Origin: Flammula alnicola
Lineage: Eukaryota; Basidiomycota; Agaricomycetes; Agaricales; Strophariaceae
Assembly (NCBI GenBank): GCA_015499995.1
Contig: JADNRV010000209.1
Location: forward strand, 1-64,000
Reading direction: 5' to 3'
DNA length: 64,000 nt
The notes beneath the pieces are model-generated. The model was not told the origin of the DNA. It worked only from the letters and a program-made list of their open reading frames with translations, and made no database searches. Below are positions 54,249-64,000 of the stretch, piece by piece (position 1 is the first letter of the stretch; every line of letters starts with the position of its first letter). A program made the translations under genes and the position numbers.

Positions 54249-55527
54249 ATGAGATCAATCCTCGCCTTCTCATTAGCATGCCTCGTTCCCAGCGTAATTT
54301 CTGTGAATGGTGTATCCACTGATCCTACCATATTCGGCAATGCCTTCAATTTCTGGAAAAAGCTCAGTACTGGATGGGATGTACGTTTTCAGGATTCTGA
54401 GTGCTATGACCGAAAATAATGATACTCTTCTTTATGAAATCAGTTGACGCGCGGCGACAGTACCGGGGCCATAACCCTCCCCATGCCCAGCAATGGACCC
54501 ATAGTAATCCAACCCAACAACACTGCACTGGTAATCATCGACATGCAGAATTTCTTCCTGCATGAGAGTTTGAACGGGGATCCAAAAGGAAGGGCTATTG
54601 TTCGTACGTCCATCTGCGTTTTGCCGTTGTTCATTATCTGAAATTGCATGAATCCAGCGGCGACTGTGAATCTCATTCACGCCTTCAGAAACGCTGGCAT
54701 GCCAGTCCTCTGGACGAACTGGGGCCTAACTGAATTTGATCGTAAGTCGTCTTATCCGTGTCATAATTGTGATTGGATCTCACTCGCTCTTATGTGACAG
54801 TGGTCAACATGCCTCCAGCCTTTATTAACGGTTTTACGAGCACCAGTAGCTCCCAGAGCTCTTTCGGCAGTGACATGGGAACGGTCGTCGTTCCGGCGTC
54901 TGACCATTCAATTCCTGCAACTTCGACAACACACGGACCGAATACAACTATTGAAGTAGGGAGAAAGTTGGTCCGAGGAAGCTGGAATGCCCAACCGTAA
55001 GCCCTCCGTCGATTGCATCATATTCCGCTTGCTAACACTCGACTTCATTGTGGTTTAGATGGGGCGCCCTCTTAACTGAACAAGTGTCTGGGGTTGCGAA
55101 AGGAACAGATTTCTATCTCAATAAAAGTGCCCTAATAGCTGTCGTCTTTGACTGTCTATGTTTTTAACGTCACACTTTAACCAGACCGTCTATCCGGAAT
55201 GTGGGGTCCAGGAACACCTATGCAAACGTGGCTCCAGGATAACAGCATGACAACCCTCTTCTTCGGCGGTGTGAATATCGATCAGTGTGTATGGGGAACC
55301 TTACTCGAGTGCGTATTGATTCTGCCTTATTGGAGCTCTATCATTTATTCATCTACAAAATTAGCTCCTATTACAAAGGATACGACGTTATCCTCGTCGA
55401 CGATGTATCAGCAACCACATCTCCCATCGGAGCCACTCAGATGGTTGACTTCAACGCCGGCATTAACGGATGGAGGGCAAACTCAACCGATTTCATAGCG
55501 GCATTGAAATCTGCGGCTAAGCATTGA
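54249..55527 (+). CDS. Secreted isochorismatase-like cysteine hydrolase
   Basis: Seven exons (54249-54380, 54444-54603, 54658-54741, 54801-54996, 55059-55126, 55185-55308, 55365-55527) join in phase to 308 residues. The protein begins with a signal peptide (MRSILAFSLACLVPSV), so it probably enters the secretory pathway. The isochorismatase-like fold shows the catalytic triad. The aspartate is in ALVIIDMQNFFL, a lysine before the RLSG strand is in YLNKNRLSGMWG, and the nucleophilic cysteine is in GGVNIDQCVWGTLL. DVILVDDVSATTSP and a short C-terminal helix follow. The family hydrolyses vinyl ether or amide bonds (isochorismate, nicotinamide, N-carbamoyl compounds). The substrate here cannot be read from sequence. 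Secreted members are common in fungi. All introns are short and canonical and the frame is intact. Confidence 0.88.
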
Positions 55528-55808
55528 GAAGTATATTTGTGTAAAATAGCTGTCAATGGTCGTTTTACGGTGTATATTCAGCGCACATTATTACATATGA
55601 AAACGATCCCGTGTATTCCATCCGATAGCTGATAGCATTTATGTGTTTGTGTCCTCCTTCAGTAAAGTGAAATAATTAGTCTTTCGACGTCTGTTAGAAT
55701 CCCTACAGGTCCCATGAGCGGCCAGGGTCGCGAATAGCCGAGATCGGCCCGAGGGCGTACTTAGCTTAAAAAAAGAAGGGCTGTGTCGAGCTCTTCTCCC
55801 TTTCTTCC

Positions 55809-57134
55809 TCAGGTAGCAGCACTCGTTCTTCCCGAGCTGGTCGGGTATACGAAAGTGCTGAGAAAATTCGTAGACGCAGAGGCCTCTTCGCTCGGCGGAT
55901 GGTTCTCACTATCCGAATCCTCCCTCTCCTCCTCCTCCACCACCACCGGCTCATGGACCAGTAGGGCAGCTGGGGGCTTATCGTTCTCCTTGTCAGATTC
56001 GGGATAACAGGGGCAATTCTCTTTGTCTGAGTCGTCGTAGTCAGCATTCCAAGCCCTGTTCTCCTTGTCCGAGCGGTCAGAATCAGAGTGGTACCCGCCA
56101 TTCTCCGTGTCAGAGTGGTCCTCGCTGTTCTCCTTGTCAGAATGGTACTCGCTGTTCTCCTTGTCCGGTTCGACGCCATCATGCAGATTGTTGCTGCAGT
56201 AGTCTTTGTCCTGGTATGCATCCCTTTCCATCTTCCTGAGAAAAGCAAGACGCAACGCTCTGAGAAATTCGTCCTCGTCATGACCCTGCTCGGCGGTGGG
56301 ATCGATGCGCGACTCTCTGCCACCGTATTCATCGTATTCGTCGTCGGAGTAGTAACATTCCTCTGGGTCGGCATATTCCCCTCGCCGCACTAGTACTTCC
56401 ACTTCATGGCAGTCGCGTTCTTCCTCTGGGTCATTAGCAGAGCCCTCCTCATCTTCTCTTGAAACATCCTCGGCGAGAAAAAGTGTCCCCAGAGGGCGCC
56501 GTAGATGCCCACTACCTTGACCTTCAGCCTCTGCATTTGCGCCACCTCTGCTGCGGACTATAGCCTCTTCGATGTGGTCTGCATCAGCAATGGGATGGGG
56601 GAACGAGGCAGCGAGAAAAATCGTCTTCAGAGCTGACCGTGCCACTCCTGCGGTTGCACGTGGGTTCTCGTCGGTCTCAGCTGTGTTACGCGGAGGCCCA
56701 AAGGGGAGAAAGGACACGTTGGCGTCCAAGGCGGTACCGGCAGGTGGCAGAGAACATCCTCTGTCGAGGCCTTCCTCCATTGGATCTGGGTGGAAAGAGG
56801 CCATCAACAAGTCCTGAGAGATCCGCGGCCGTCGATACCATGTATCCCAAGACACTGGGGACTCAGAAAAGACGGGTGTCTGTCCTGCATACCACGTATC
56901 GTGAGGGACTTCAGAACTCGTTATTCCGTCGAACGGGAGTGCCACACTGGCAGCGAGAGGTCTGTGGGGTGCGAGTGGTTGGGTGCGACGGCGGGGTAAA
57001 GGTCGGACGGGACGCGATGGGCCTGCTGTGCCACTTTCTAGGCTAGGAGTCGGGGATGGCCTACTGTAACGCTCGTAGAGCATCCGGAGTGGCGTGCGCC
57101 CACCAGCAGCAAATTCGATGAAGACTTGGGACAT
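55809..57134 (-). CDS. Acidic, KEN-rich protein of unknown function
   Basis: A single open frame of 441 residues from ATG 57134. I do not recognise a domain. The N-terminal third contains PSRPVRPLPRRRTQPLAP and a few aromatic residues and is probably disordered. The centre is highly acidic (residues ~225-290). Residues ~325-390 contain a degenerate tandem repeat with five KEN tripeptides (SDKEN units separated by 6-14 residues). KEN is a recognition motif for the anaphase-promoting complex in cell-cycle proteins, but in such a low-complexity tract it may be accidental. Another acidic run (VVVEEEEREDSDSE) follows. The antisense frame at 56088-56393 is a shadow. Confidence 0.55.
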   Translation of the reverse strand: MSQVFIEFAAGGRTPLRMLYERYSRPSPTPSLESGTAGPSRPVRPLPRRRTQPLAPHRPLAASVALPFDGITSSEVPHDTWYAGQTPVFSESPVSWDTWYRRPRISQDLLMASFHPDPMEEGLDRGCSLPPAGTALDANVSFLPFGPPRNTAETDENPRATAGVARSALKTIFLAASFPHPIADADHIEEAIVRSRGGANAEAEGQGSGHLRRPLGTLFLAEDVSREDEEGSANDPEEERDCHEVEVLVRRGEYADPEECYYSDDEYDEYGGRESRIDPTAEQGHDEDEFLRALRLAFLRKMERDAYQDKDYCSNNLHDGVEPDKENSEYHSDKENSEDHSDTENGGYHSDSDRSDKENRAWNADYDDSDKENCPCYPESDKENDKPPAALLVHEPVVVEEEEREDSDSENHPPSEEASASTNFLSTFVYPTSSGRTSAAT

Positions 57135-57790
57135 GTTGAGTCGTGGAAGATGGCAATTTTCAGAGAAATAGCGAGCCCTGTAAGACGATAGGCGGGTAAG
57201 AAGATAGAATTCTGGATATCAGAGTAAACAACGTACAAAATAAAGCGATGATAAATATCCAGAGAAGTGGGCAAGAAGATTTAGAAACGAATTTTAATGC
57301 ACTACGCGTTTATAAACCTCGTAGGCCATGGCCCCAATCCCGAAAAAAACTGGGCGTAAAAATCAAACTGAACCGCTTTAAGAATAGAATATGCCATAAT
57401 AGGCAAATGCCACCACGAAGCACGCGACCGTTTCAAGCGTGCCACTCTGAGGAGCCATTGTTCGCCCAGTTCGCACATGGAAAGTCTCCGGTTATTGTAT
57501 GGGTCGTCAGGCAATTGCCAAGAGGGCCAACAAGCCGCCCTCGTCTTGATTTTGAAAGATACTGCTGTTCTGCTACGTGTCGATTCGGTTTGCAGTAAGT
57601 TCAAATGCGGACCGCAAGTGTTTTTGAGAGGGCTGTACTTATTTATTTATTCAAGAGACAACCTTGACTCAGCAGTAAGTTGTAGACGCCGTTGTAGACG
57701 GACAATGTATTGTTAAAAAGACCATCGGCTGAAAACCGTACACGTACGAGTACGAGTACACATGCATCAAGCAAGATGGAAGGAGGGAAG
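57135..57790. other. Intergenic; no supported gene
   Basis: About 650 bp with no recognisable coding text. It separates the acidic protein (starting at 57134, minus strand) from the end of the CHAT pseudogene (57792, minus strand), so it must include the promoter of the former. Confidence 0.4.
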
Positions 57791-57791
57791 G

Positions 57792-58650
57792 CTATAGACC
57801 AAAATGGACGTATGGAACCCAAACCAATATGGATGACTCCGAATCACCAAGCGTCTTTCGGATTTGCTGGGTGGCATGGTGAAGCGCATGCGCACCACCA
57901 ACACCGCTCAAACCCTCCGACTCCTCTCTGGCATGCACTTGTCTGATAAGATGAGTATAGAAATCTTCTGCGATCTTCGGCCCATGGCGATCCATAATCG
58001 ACCACATTGTGGCTACAACAGCATGGCATCCAGCTGCCAACATTCCTGCAGCCAGATGGTCTGCTTCCTCGGAGAGCTTTGCGTCTCCCCTACCAGTCTG
58101 GCAAGCCGATAGAATTGGATATCTGTTTCTTGATGATATCCGATAATTTTAATTGCCCACTGTCGTACAGATAAAACCCGCTTTGCAAGGGATTTTCCAG
58201 ATCTTCAAGTTGGGCGGCATGACAGGCAAAGTGAACGAAACTGTGCGATTCCATTTCTTGCATCACCCGATTAGTAGTGGCCGAATCTCCTCCGAGCGAT
58301 AGGGACCGAAAGTCGTCGCCTTTTTCTAGGCGCAGTTGAATGGCTTCGATCTCGCGTGTAGTTCAAGTGTAGTTCCTGGAATATGGCTAAGATTTGGGAA
58401 CCTTGGTGTTTTGGGCACACCGATTAAAAGGAGTTTGCGAACCGTTGCCTCGGACTTTCGGGGGTCCTTGACTCTTTCAATGAGAGTGCTAACCGTTGGG
58501 ATGTAAGATGAGATTGCAAAATCGGAAACACACCATTCCATATTTGTATCTTTCTGACCATAGAGCCCGGCTGCATGGATGGGAAGGAATGTGAGTGGAC
58601 CGGTTGTTCACCACCAAATGCGCTTGAAGTCAGAAGGAGGATTTTCGGTC
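57792..58650 (-). pseudogene. CHAT-domain (caspase-like peptidase) pseudogene
   Basis: The minus strand encodes most of a CHAT domain, the caspase-related peptidase domain found after TPR repeats in many Agaricomycete proteins. Recognisable blocks are GPLTFLPIHAAGLYG, VSDFAISSYIPTVSTL, the catalytic histidine in FVHFACHA (about 58218-58237), GFYLYDSGQLKLSDII, the catalytic cysteine in LSACQTGRGDAKLSEEADH (about 58100) and the C-terminal MLAAGCHAVVATMWSI with VWVPYVHFGL. Three lesions are visible: TGA at 58610-58608 just before TTGPL; a one-base frame change near 58360, after GTTLEL; and loss of about 13 bases near 58112, just before the cysteine motif. The upstream TPR region is not present. 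The catalytic residues themselves remain, so inactivation looks recent. Confidence 0.85.
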
Positions 58651-61320
58651 TAAGCGCATTGATTAGAAATTGGCGATGAAAATGTACATCTGCGACTCAC
58701 TGAGAGAAAGAGGCCGTGTGTTGAGAGCGAACGGTCATCCGGCTACATATTGTTTGTCAAAGGGCACTGCTTTAAACGGACCTATTTCCTCCGGCTTGCC
58801 GCAGGCTTCTCTATCTATCGTCCAACTCGTTGTTGACACCTTTGCGCGTATTTATTGGGTGGTCTATGACTTTCTACGTGTCAAAGATATCGCTGCGGTT
58901 GCCTGGAGCCTAAGCTCGAAGCTGGGTGCACTTGGTTCACCTGGCACGAAACGCAAGTTCGACGGTCAGTCCTGTGGCTGCTTACAGACTCTATGATGAT
59001 GCTGACCCGTTTGTGCCTTTCCCAGGTTTCTGAGCAGCGACGATGACGGGGGATAGCGAAGACCTGGTAACCAGCCCTCAAGGCCTCGAGCAACGAAGAA
59101 ACTGACTGGCGGTAGAGGTCTGGCTATGTTCCTTACGGTACGTTTGCTCTCATGTCTGGGTTTGAGAGCCGTCCAATAGTACAACTCATGTTCTGCGTTC
59201 TTTTCTCACCACGGTAGCGGCAATCTAGTGCATTTTCTGTTGGCAGAGGGGTTGAGGATTGCCCGGAAGCAGCCTAGCAATCTCGCGGATGCCAACTCCC
59301 TGAACGCGATCCATGGTGATAAGTTGATAGCCCAAACCCCCGTCGCTGGAGAGACTTTACAACCTGCAATACCCTCAATCAAAGTGGCCGTGCGCCGATA
59401 CCATCGCCGTGGCAGACCTCGCCATCCAGAACGGCGTCAAGTGCAACTCGTCAAGTACAACTCTGCCGTCTTCATCTCAGCCAACAGAGCACTTCTCCTC
59501 CACCTACTCGGACGGGTGAGTCGAGCTGCACAAATAACTCAACCCGGCACGCCTTCTAATTCTCCCCATCCTCTTCTCTATCAGCTTCGCGGTCTTTGCC
59601 CGACTCCATCAATCAATTCGGGCTCCTAATCAAATAGTCCTAGCCAAGGACCTAAATTCTCTGATTATCTTCATTCACCTGCTCAGCGCTCAGCCCCCCT
59701 TCCACTCCAGCCTCATCATCCGGAAGAGGATCACCGTTGTCTCCAAGTCACACCCCGTCATCTTCTAACACTTCCCACCTACCTGCGATCCCGTCCCTAT
59801 CGGAAATATCTGCTGAGCCCTGTTCTTCCTCCTCACCGACGCCTACTACAACAGATTACGGAAACAAGCCACGTCGACGAACTGGGGGCCAGATCCATAT
59901 ACTAGCCACTACACCCCCAAACCCGTTCTGCGACGTGGCACCGTCCATGGTACTTTCCATCATGACCCTGGCCGCGTGGTGGAGACCCTCCCGTACGCGC
60001 CATCTTAAGTGGTGCCCCTCTCAAGAAATGGGTGCACGTTTTAGACATGACCCTCGAAGAAATCTACCCATTTCTGCATAGTCCGTTACCGTTACACACG
60101 GTCAGGCAAGAGAATCTTCCCTGTGTATGTCCTCATTCCTGCTGGACTCGGCCAGGAACGGAGATCGTCCTTCAGGACATTGGCAATGAACGTAAAGATG
60201 GCATGCATCGGGACATCGCCTTCTTATGGCCAAGGAGCTGGAGCGCAGTTGATTCACATGTATTCGCGATGACTTCAAGTTCATGGGTGGAGCTAGGTTG
60301 CCAGATCGGAATGGTCTAGGGAGGGACAGGGCTGTTGTTTGGTCAGTCCTCGTTCAATTCATTTATTTTAGGCAGGTTCATTAATTCGTCGGTATAAGTA
60401 GATGGCAAATTTCGGTGCCTTTTCTGACGCCTTTGCGATATTAGATGTCTTGAAGGTTTTCGAGAACGAAGACGGCTCCACACTCGACCTTGCTGAAGTC
60501 TTGCGAGCGGCTCCTACCAACGTCTACACTGGCGGACACCCTTCCTATCTGCTTTTTTTCCGGCCTCCAATATAATGGACAAAATAGCGAGGCGCGAAAG
60601 ACATGAGCAGATGCAATACCTTTGTGGTCGCCAAGGCGCCATCACGAATAAGCTGGTGGACATCGTTACTGGTAAGAATTTCCTCTATACATTGCTTCGC
60701 GTTCGTTTTGTTCACGATTTAACTTAACTCCAGGTGCCAGTGTTCTGGAAGCAGAGTACTGTGAGAAATGTCTGATGGGTATTGCGCCTATGCTTGTATC
60801 CCAAGTGGCGAAGCTGCGCGACATCTGACTTCCCACAATGTATCGAATGCGCAGCTCTTTTCTGTTATAAATCTTACATACTTCGCATGACCAGCTTTCG
60901 AACATCAAACGCCAACCTCGCAGTTGCTCGAGCTCCTGGCCTTTTGCCAACATTCGGTGGTTACGAAAGGGTAAGAACTGAAGCCCTTTTATGTACCAGG
61001 TTTTTTGCTAACGCCTAACAGCACGTAACTTAGCGATTCACGTGGCTTCGGACTCTTTTGGAAATCTTCAGCGTGCTCTCCTTATCGATGGCAACCTGAA
61101 CGGTGTGAATCTTTCGTTAGGTTTGATCAATTTTCGAAGCGAGCGCATCCGATGAACCTCTTGACCTGGCGAACTTTCCAATACTTGCCCTCTTCTATCG
61201 AACTGCCATCCACGAACCACAATCCAACTCGGGTTCAACCTCGCTCTTGATTCTCGGCCAAATCAGCCTAGTTTAAGCCAGTACGTTGCCTTGAATCGCG
61301 CCTACAAGTCTATCAAATTG
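58651..61320. other. Unassigned region with scattered conserved-looking frames
   Basis: No complete gene could be assembled. Between 59880 and 60320 the plus strand carries pieces that look like one protein broken between frames (KKWVHVLDMTLEEIYPFLHS in one frame, RIFPVYVLIPAGLG and RNEDGMHRDIAF-like text in others). From 60403 an ATG opens MANFGAFSDAFAILDVLKVF for about 58 codons, with possible continuation IMDKIARRERHEQMQYLCG near 60575 and GASVLEAEYCEKCLMG near 60735. These may be decayed genes; their families are not recognised. Confidence 0.35.
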
Positions 61321-63204
61321 ATGTTCGACTATCAAGGTTTCAAGGTTTCAACATCAATGGAACCCCATCTCGTCGAACTATTGCATAACAATGATCCGCC
61401 TTCGGAGGCGATAGTCCATGAAATCATGGAACTAATTGCAAAACCGTCAAAGGAACTGTCAGAGACCGAAGCAGAAATCCAGCGTCTCGAGGCCCAGCTG
61501 GAAGCCCTTAAGGAGAAACGTCTTCGCCTCCAGACATCCATAGATGCATACGCCCCGATATTATCCCCTGCTCGCCGTCTTCCACTTGACGTGCTATGTG
61601 AGATATTCTACCACTGTCTCCCAACCCATCGCAACCCTATCATGAGCGCTTCAGAGGCCCCGGTTTTGCTCACCCGCGTATGCAGCAGCTGGCGATCCAT
61701 CGGGCTCTCCTTTCCTTATATTTGGGCGAAACTATACATCCCAATCGCTGGCGACTTTCATATAACTTACAGTTCTAAACGGGATTATACGGAAACATTT
61801 GATACGCCGGAAGAGGAGTTTGTTCGGGTTATGGAGACTCGCTGCGAGGTCGTGGAACAATGGCTGTCCCGCTCTGGATCCTGCCCTTTATCCCTGTCGA
61901 TCTCATATTCCTGCACTGGACATCAAACTATCAACTGGGAAGAGCCGCCGTATTCCAAGGATCTCCCAGATAAATTGTTTCAAATACTCCTGTCGTCCTG
62001 CGACCGTTGGAGCAACATCGAAATTTCGATGCCACATAATGTTTATCAACGGCTACAAACTTCGATTTCCATGGACAAGTTACCCATGCTCCAAACGCTA
62101 AAAGCCAAATTCGATGGTCCAGAACCCAACCATAACGTACAGACAACTGACCACCCAAGCACATTGTTGGCGGCTCCGAATCTCAAGGAGCTTTCATTAA
62201 ACGCTTTCAGGTTTACGATGGATGTCCGAAATCGCCTCATTACTCCCTTTTCACGCTGGAATCAGCTTCTCACCCTTTGCATCGACTCATCGGCGGTTCA
62301 CGACAGAGACCTTGTCGACCTGCTCATTCAATGTCCAAATCTCGTTTCTTGCACACTCCGGCCCAAGCCTCTCATGCCCGGTAATGCACGCGCAGAGCCG
62401 CAGGCTGTCGCCTATCTTCCTTCCCTAAAATACCTAACTTTTGACGATGGGGGTTCTACTTCTGAGGCTGTGCAGCTCATTTTTAACTCTATTAATGCTC
62501 CGTTGCTGACAAGCATTGCATACTCGAACTCCCAGGACTACCGCATGTATACAAGATCCGGGTCCCCATATTCGTGCATTGTTCCTTTCACTTCCCTTCT
62601 TGGACGCTCGACCACGGTCAGAAAGATGGCGTTGGACTTGCCTGCAGAGGTCTATTCCGATATCATAGAATGCCTCCAAATCGGTGTCCCTCTCACCCAC
62701 CTGGTCGTTGGTCAAACTCGCAAAGCCCGAAAGCGAAACAGACAACTTTGCAGCATATTCCCCTCTTATAAGGTGCAAGACGAGGATCCGCAGGAGGATT
62801 TCTTCGACCTGAATCTCCTGACCATTGGCAAGAAGTCCTCGCTTCTATCTTCCGGCGAGATATTGCTGCCAAACCTAGAAGTATTGGAGGCACACCAAAT
62901 CTCAACGTTCACGGACGAAAATCTTCTGGAAATGATTTCCAGCCGTATCGATGCCTCCACGCGGGGTGAAGCTTCCGTGCTTAGTTATATTAAGATACAG
63001 TTTGACAGACCAAAGCAGATGGATATTATGGGTGAACTCTTCGGGAGGGCGAAGGCGGCGGGGATCAGTATGAAACTGGAGCTACAGTACTCGCTAACTG
63101 CCGAGCCCGGGCCTGCCAGTGGGCGCCTATCAGCGTCTTTTGGATTGGAGGACGATGATGATTTGGATAGTGATCTAGAACCGCCTACACGGCTGGCCAC
63201 TTGA
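61321..63204 (+). CDS. F-box protein with leucine-rich-like C-terminal region
   Basis: A single exon of about 627 residues from ATG 61321; ATG 61357 (MEPHLVEL) is an alternative start. A coiled-coil helix of the Agaricomycete F-box type comes first (residues ~45-80, ETEAEIQRLEAQLEALKEKR), then the F-box: RRLPLDVLCEIFYHCLP, VLLTRVCSSWRSIGLSFPYI and a tryptophan at the end. F-box proteins recruit substrates to SCF ubiquitin ligases through Skp1. The rest has irregular leucine-rich segments (LKELSLNAFRF, LLTLCIDSSAVHDRDLVDLL, CPNLVSCTLRP, LPSLKYLTFDDG), which probably form the substrate-binding part, and an acidic end (EDDDDLDSDLEPP). This family is greatly expanded in mushrooms and mostly uncharacterised. 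The frame is complete. Confidence 0.82.
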   Translation: MFDYQGFKVSTSMEPHLVELLHNNDPPSEAIVHEIMELIAKPSKELSETEAEIQRLEAQLEALKEKRLRLQTSIDAYAPILSPARRLPLDVLCEIFYHCLPTHRNPIMSASEAPVLLTRVCSSWRSIGLSFPYIWAKLYIPIAGDFHITYSSKRDYTETFDTPEEEFVRVMETRCEVVEQWLSRSGSCPLSLSISYSCTGHQTINWEEPPYSKDLPDKLFQILLSSCDRWSNIEISMPHNVYQRLQTSISMDKLPMLQTLKAKFDGPEPNHNVQTTDHPSTLLAAPNLKELSLNAFRFTMDVRNRLITPFSRWNQLLTLCIDSSAVHDRDLVDLLIQCPNLVSCTLRPKPLMPGNARAEPQAVAYLPSLKYLTFDDGGSTSEAVQLIFNSINAPLLTSIAYSNSQDYRMYTRSGSPYSCIVPFTSLLGRSTTVRKMALDLPAEVYSDIIECLQIGVPLTHLVVGQTRKARKRNRQLCSIFPSYKVQDEDPQEDFFDLNLLTIGKKSSLLSSGEILLPNLEVLEAHQISTFTDENLLEMISSRIDASTRGEASVLSYIKIQFDRPKQMDIMGELFGRAKAAGISMKLELQYSLTAEPGPASGRLSASFGLEDDDDLDSDLEPPTRLAT

Positions 63205-63454
63205 AGTGCTGTATATCGACCGGCATTCCGTTAGGTGCTTTCAGTGTTAATGTAGCTTCTACTTTACGAATGGCGTTTGTATGAACGTTGATTAAGGCGG
63301 TAGTTTATTGTCCCCGTCATGCACCAGGAATACAGACTGCTCCCTATGCGGCAGCCCGCATAACATTCTATTATTGGGGACTGCCCCGTTAATATGTCGT
63401 CAACCGATACAGAATGACATCGTTATGCCCTAATCCGCATTACCTTTTCTCCAG
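63205..63454. other. Intergenic; nothing recognised
   Basis: A 250-bp AT-rich spacer between the F-box gene and the first visible exon of the hemerythrin-like gene. The latter's 5' exon(s) and promoter may lie here but could not be identified. Confidence 0.35.
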
Positions 63455-64000
63455 ACTGGGACTTCAAAGTTCAAACTCGGAGACAATGTAGCAATGTTCA
63501 GCATTGCGATGGCGCTCGCGCACAATGTCTTTATCCGTGGACTCAATTCCCTGCACTAGAGGCTACAACGCGCCACTGATCAAGCCCGGGGACGAGATAT
63601 CCTTCGTTGGCTATGCACTTGTGTGGGTGGAGGCAATGCACAGTCACCATGAGGGTGAAGAGAAATTGTATTCTCATTTTTGCAGACCAAGTTCGACATG
63701 GGAGCCAATCTCGCCCAACATGAGGCGTTTTTGAATGAGGTAAACAAGTTCGAGGAGCATGTGAAGGAAGTTTTTAATGGAGAAGCGGAGTACGACAGAA
63801 CGAAGACGAGAGCGCTCATCGAGGCGTTTGGTGATATCCTTGTTCAGCATTTGCACGATGAAGTGAGTTTCAATTCGTCCTTCGTCCTTCGTCTATACGA
63901 ATATTCCATTTTATGTGAATTAATCTAAAGCTTACAGATTCCTACACTTTCTCCTGAACGTCTCAGCCAATACGACAAGAAAGAGCTGGAGGCGATGGTT
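63455..64000 (+). CDS. Hemerythrin (HHE)-like protein, partial, with frame irregularities
   Basis: The first visible exon follows an acceptor (TTTTCTCCAG) and reads KFKLGDNVAMFSIAMALAHN, then VFIRGLNS. The frame then shifts by one and reads IKPGDEISFVGYALVWVEAM and HSHHEGEEKLYSHF. Near 63680 it returns to the first frame with QTKFDMGANLAQHEAFLNEV. ALIEAFGDILVQHLHDE and, after an intron (from about 63862 to 63937), IPTLSPERLSQYDKKELEAM follow, and the gene runs off the window. Hemerythrin-like domains bind two irons through spaced histidines and acidic residues; H (ALAHN), HH..EE, QHE and HLHDE are all visible. Two compensating frame changes (about 63545-63560 and about 63680, the latter at a T run) mean either a damaged gene or sequence errors. 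Confidence 0.75.

Noticed and set aside
1..64000. tRNA or rRNA genes
   Set aside because: I saw no segment with the expected conserved tRNA boxes or rRNA sequence. A dedicated scan was not possible here.

Overview
The window looks like an accessory, transposon-rich stretch of a mushroom-forming basidiomycete (Agaricomycetes) nuclear genome. The reasons are short introns of about 45-65 bp with GT..AG ends, families restricted to or expanded in these fungi (KDZ transposase, TET/JBP-like oxygenase, NACHT-WD40 proteins, CHAT protein, Agaricomycete-type F-box protein) and a full-length fungal Helitron. I cannot name the species. Exon boundaries were read by eye from splice sites and frame continuity.

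Layout. Positions 1-7956 hold three intron-rich genes on the plus strand that I do not recognise; the middle one sits between inverted repeats of about 300 bp that include copies of a small MITE. From 7945 to 23923 lies a 16-kb KDZ-type DNA transposon bounded by inverted repeats of about 0.97 kb. It carries a conserved passenger gene (minus, 9083-11517), a protein with an RNase H1 N-terminal/viroplasmin-like domain (plus, 12070-13554), a short basic protein (minus, 15840-16340), a TET/JBP-like 2-oxoglutarate/Fe(II) oxygenase (minus, 16926-18530) and, divergent from it, the KDZ transposase (plus, 19059-22782), which has one in-frame TGA. From 23924 to 35095 is a Helitron block. It has an uninterrupted 2,524-residue Rep-PIF1 helicase with a ubiquitin-protease-like C-terminus, followed by broken pieces of host genes (dynein intermediate chain, PDR-type ABC transporter) with introns still present.

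From 35096 to 41988 is a second, non-autonomous element. It shares only the outermost ~350 bp of its ends with the KDZ element, has ~1.5-kb inverted arms, and has a GC-rich core holding pairs of perfect hairpins. A 954-bp foldback carrying a NACHT P-loop fragment is inserted in its right arm with a recognisable target duplication and empty site. Right of this, 42363-47215 is a broken NACHT-WD40-type gene: about twelve near-identical WD40 repeats with an internal stop and a terminal frameshift, then about 2.2 kb of unrelated sequence, then the typical C-terminal tail.

The last 17 kb is more host-like. It holds a small cysteine-cluster protein (47517-48333), a serine/threonine kinase with a long acidic N-terminus (49331-51816), a secreted isochorismatase-like hydrolase (54249-55527), an acidic KEN-rich protein (55809-57134), a CHAT-domain pseudogene (57792-58650), an F-box/LRR-like protein (61321-63204) and the start of a hemerythrin-like protein that runs off the window end.

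How the parts relate: the transposase and the TET/JBP enzyme share one intergenic region and one element, so a DNA-modification enzyme travels with a transposon. The Helitron and foldback elements carry pieces of cellular and NLR-like genes, which offers a mechanism for reshuffling the repeat-rich immune-like genes next door.
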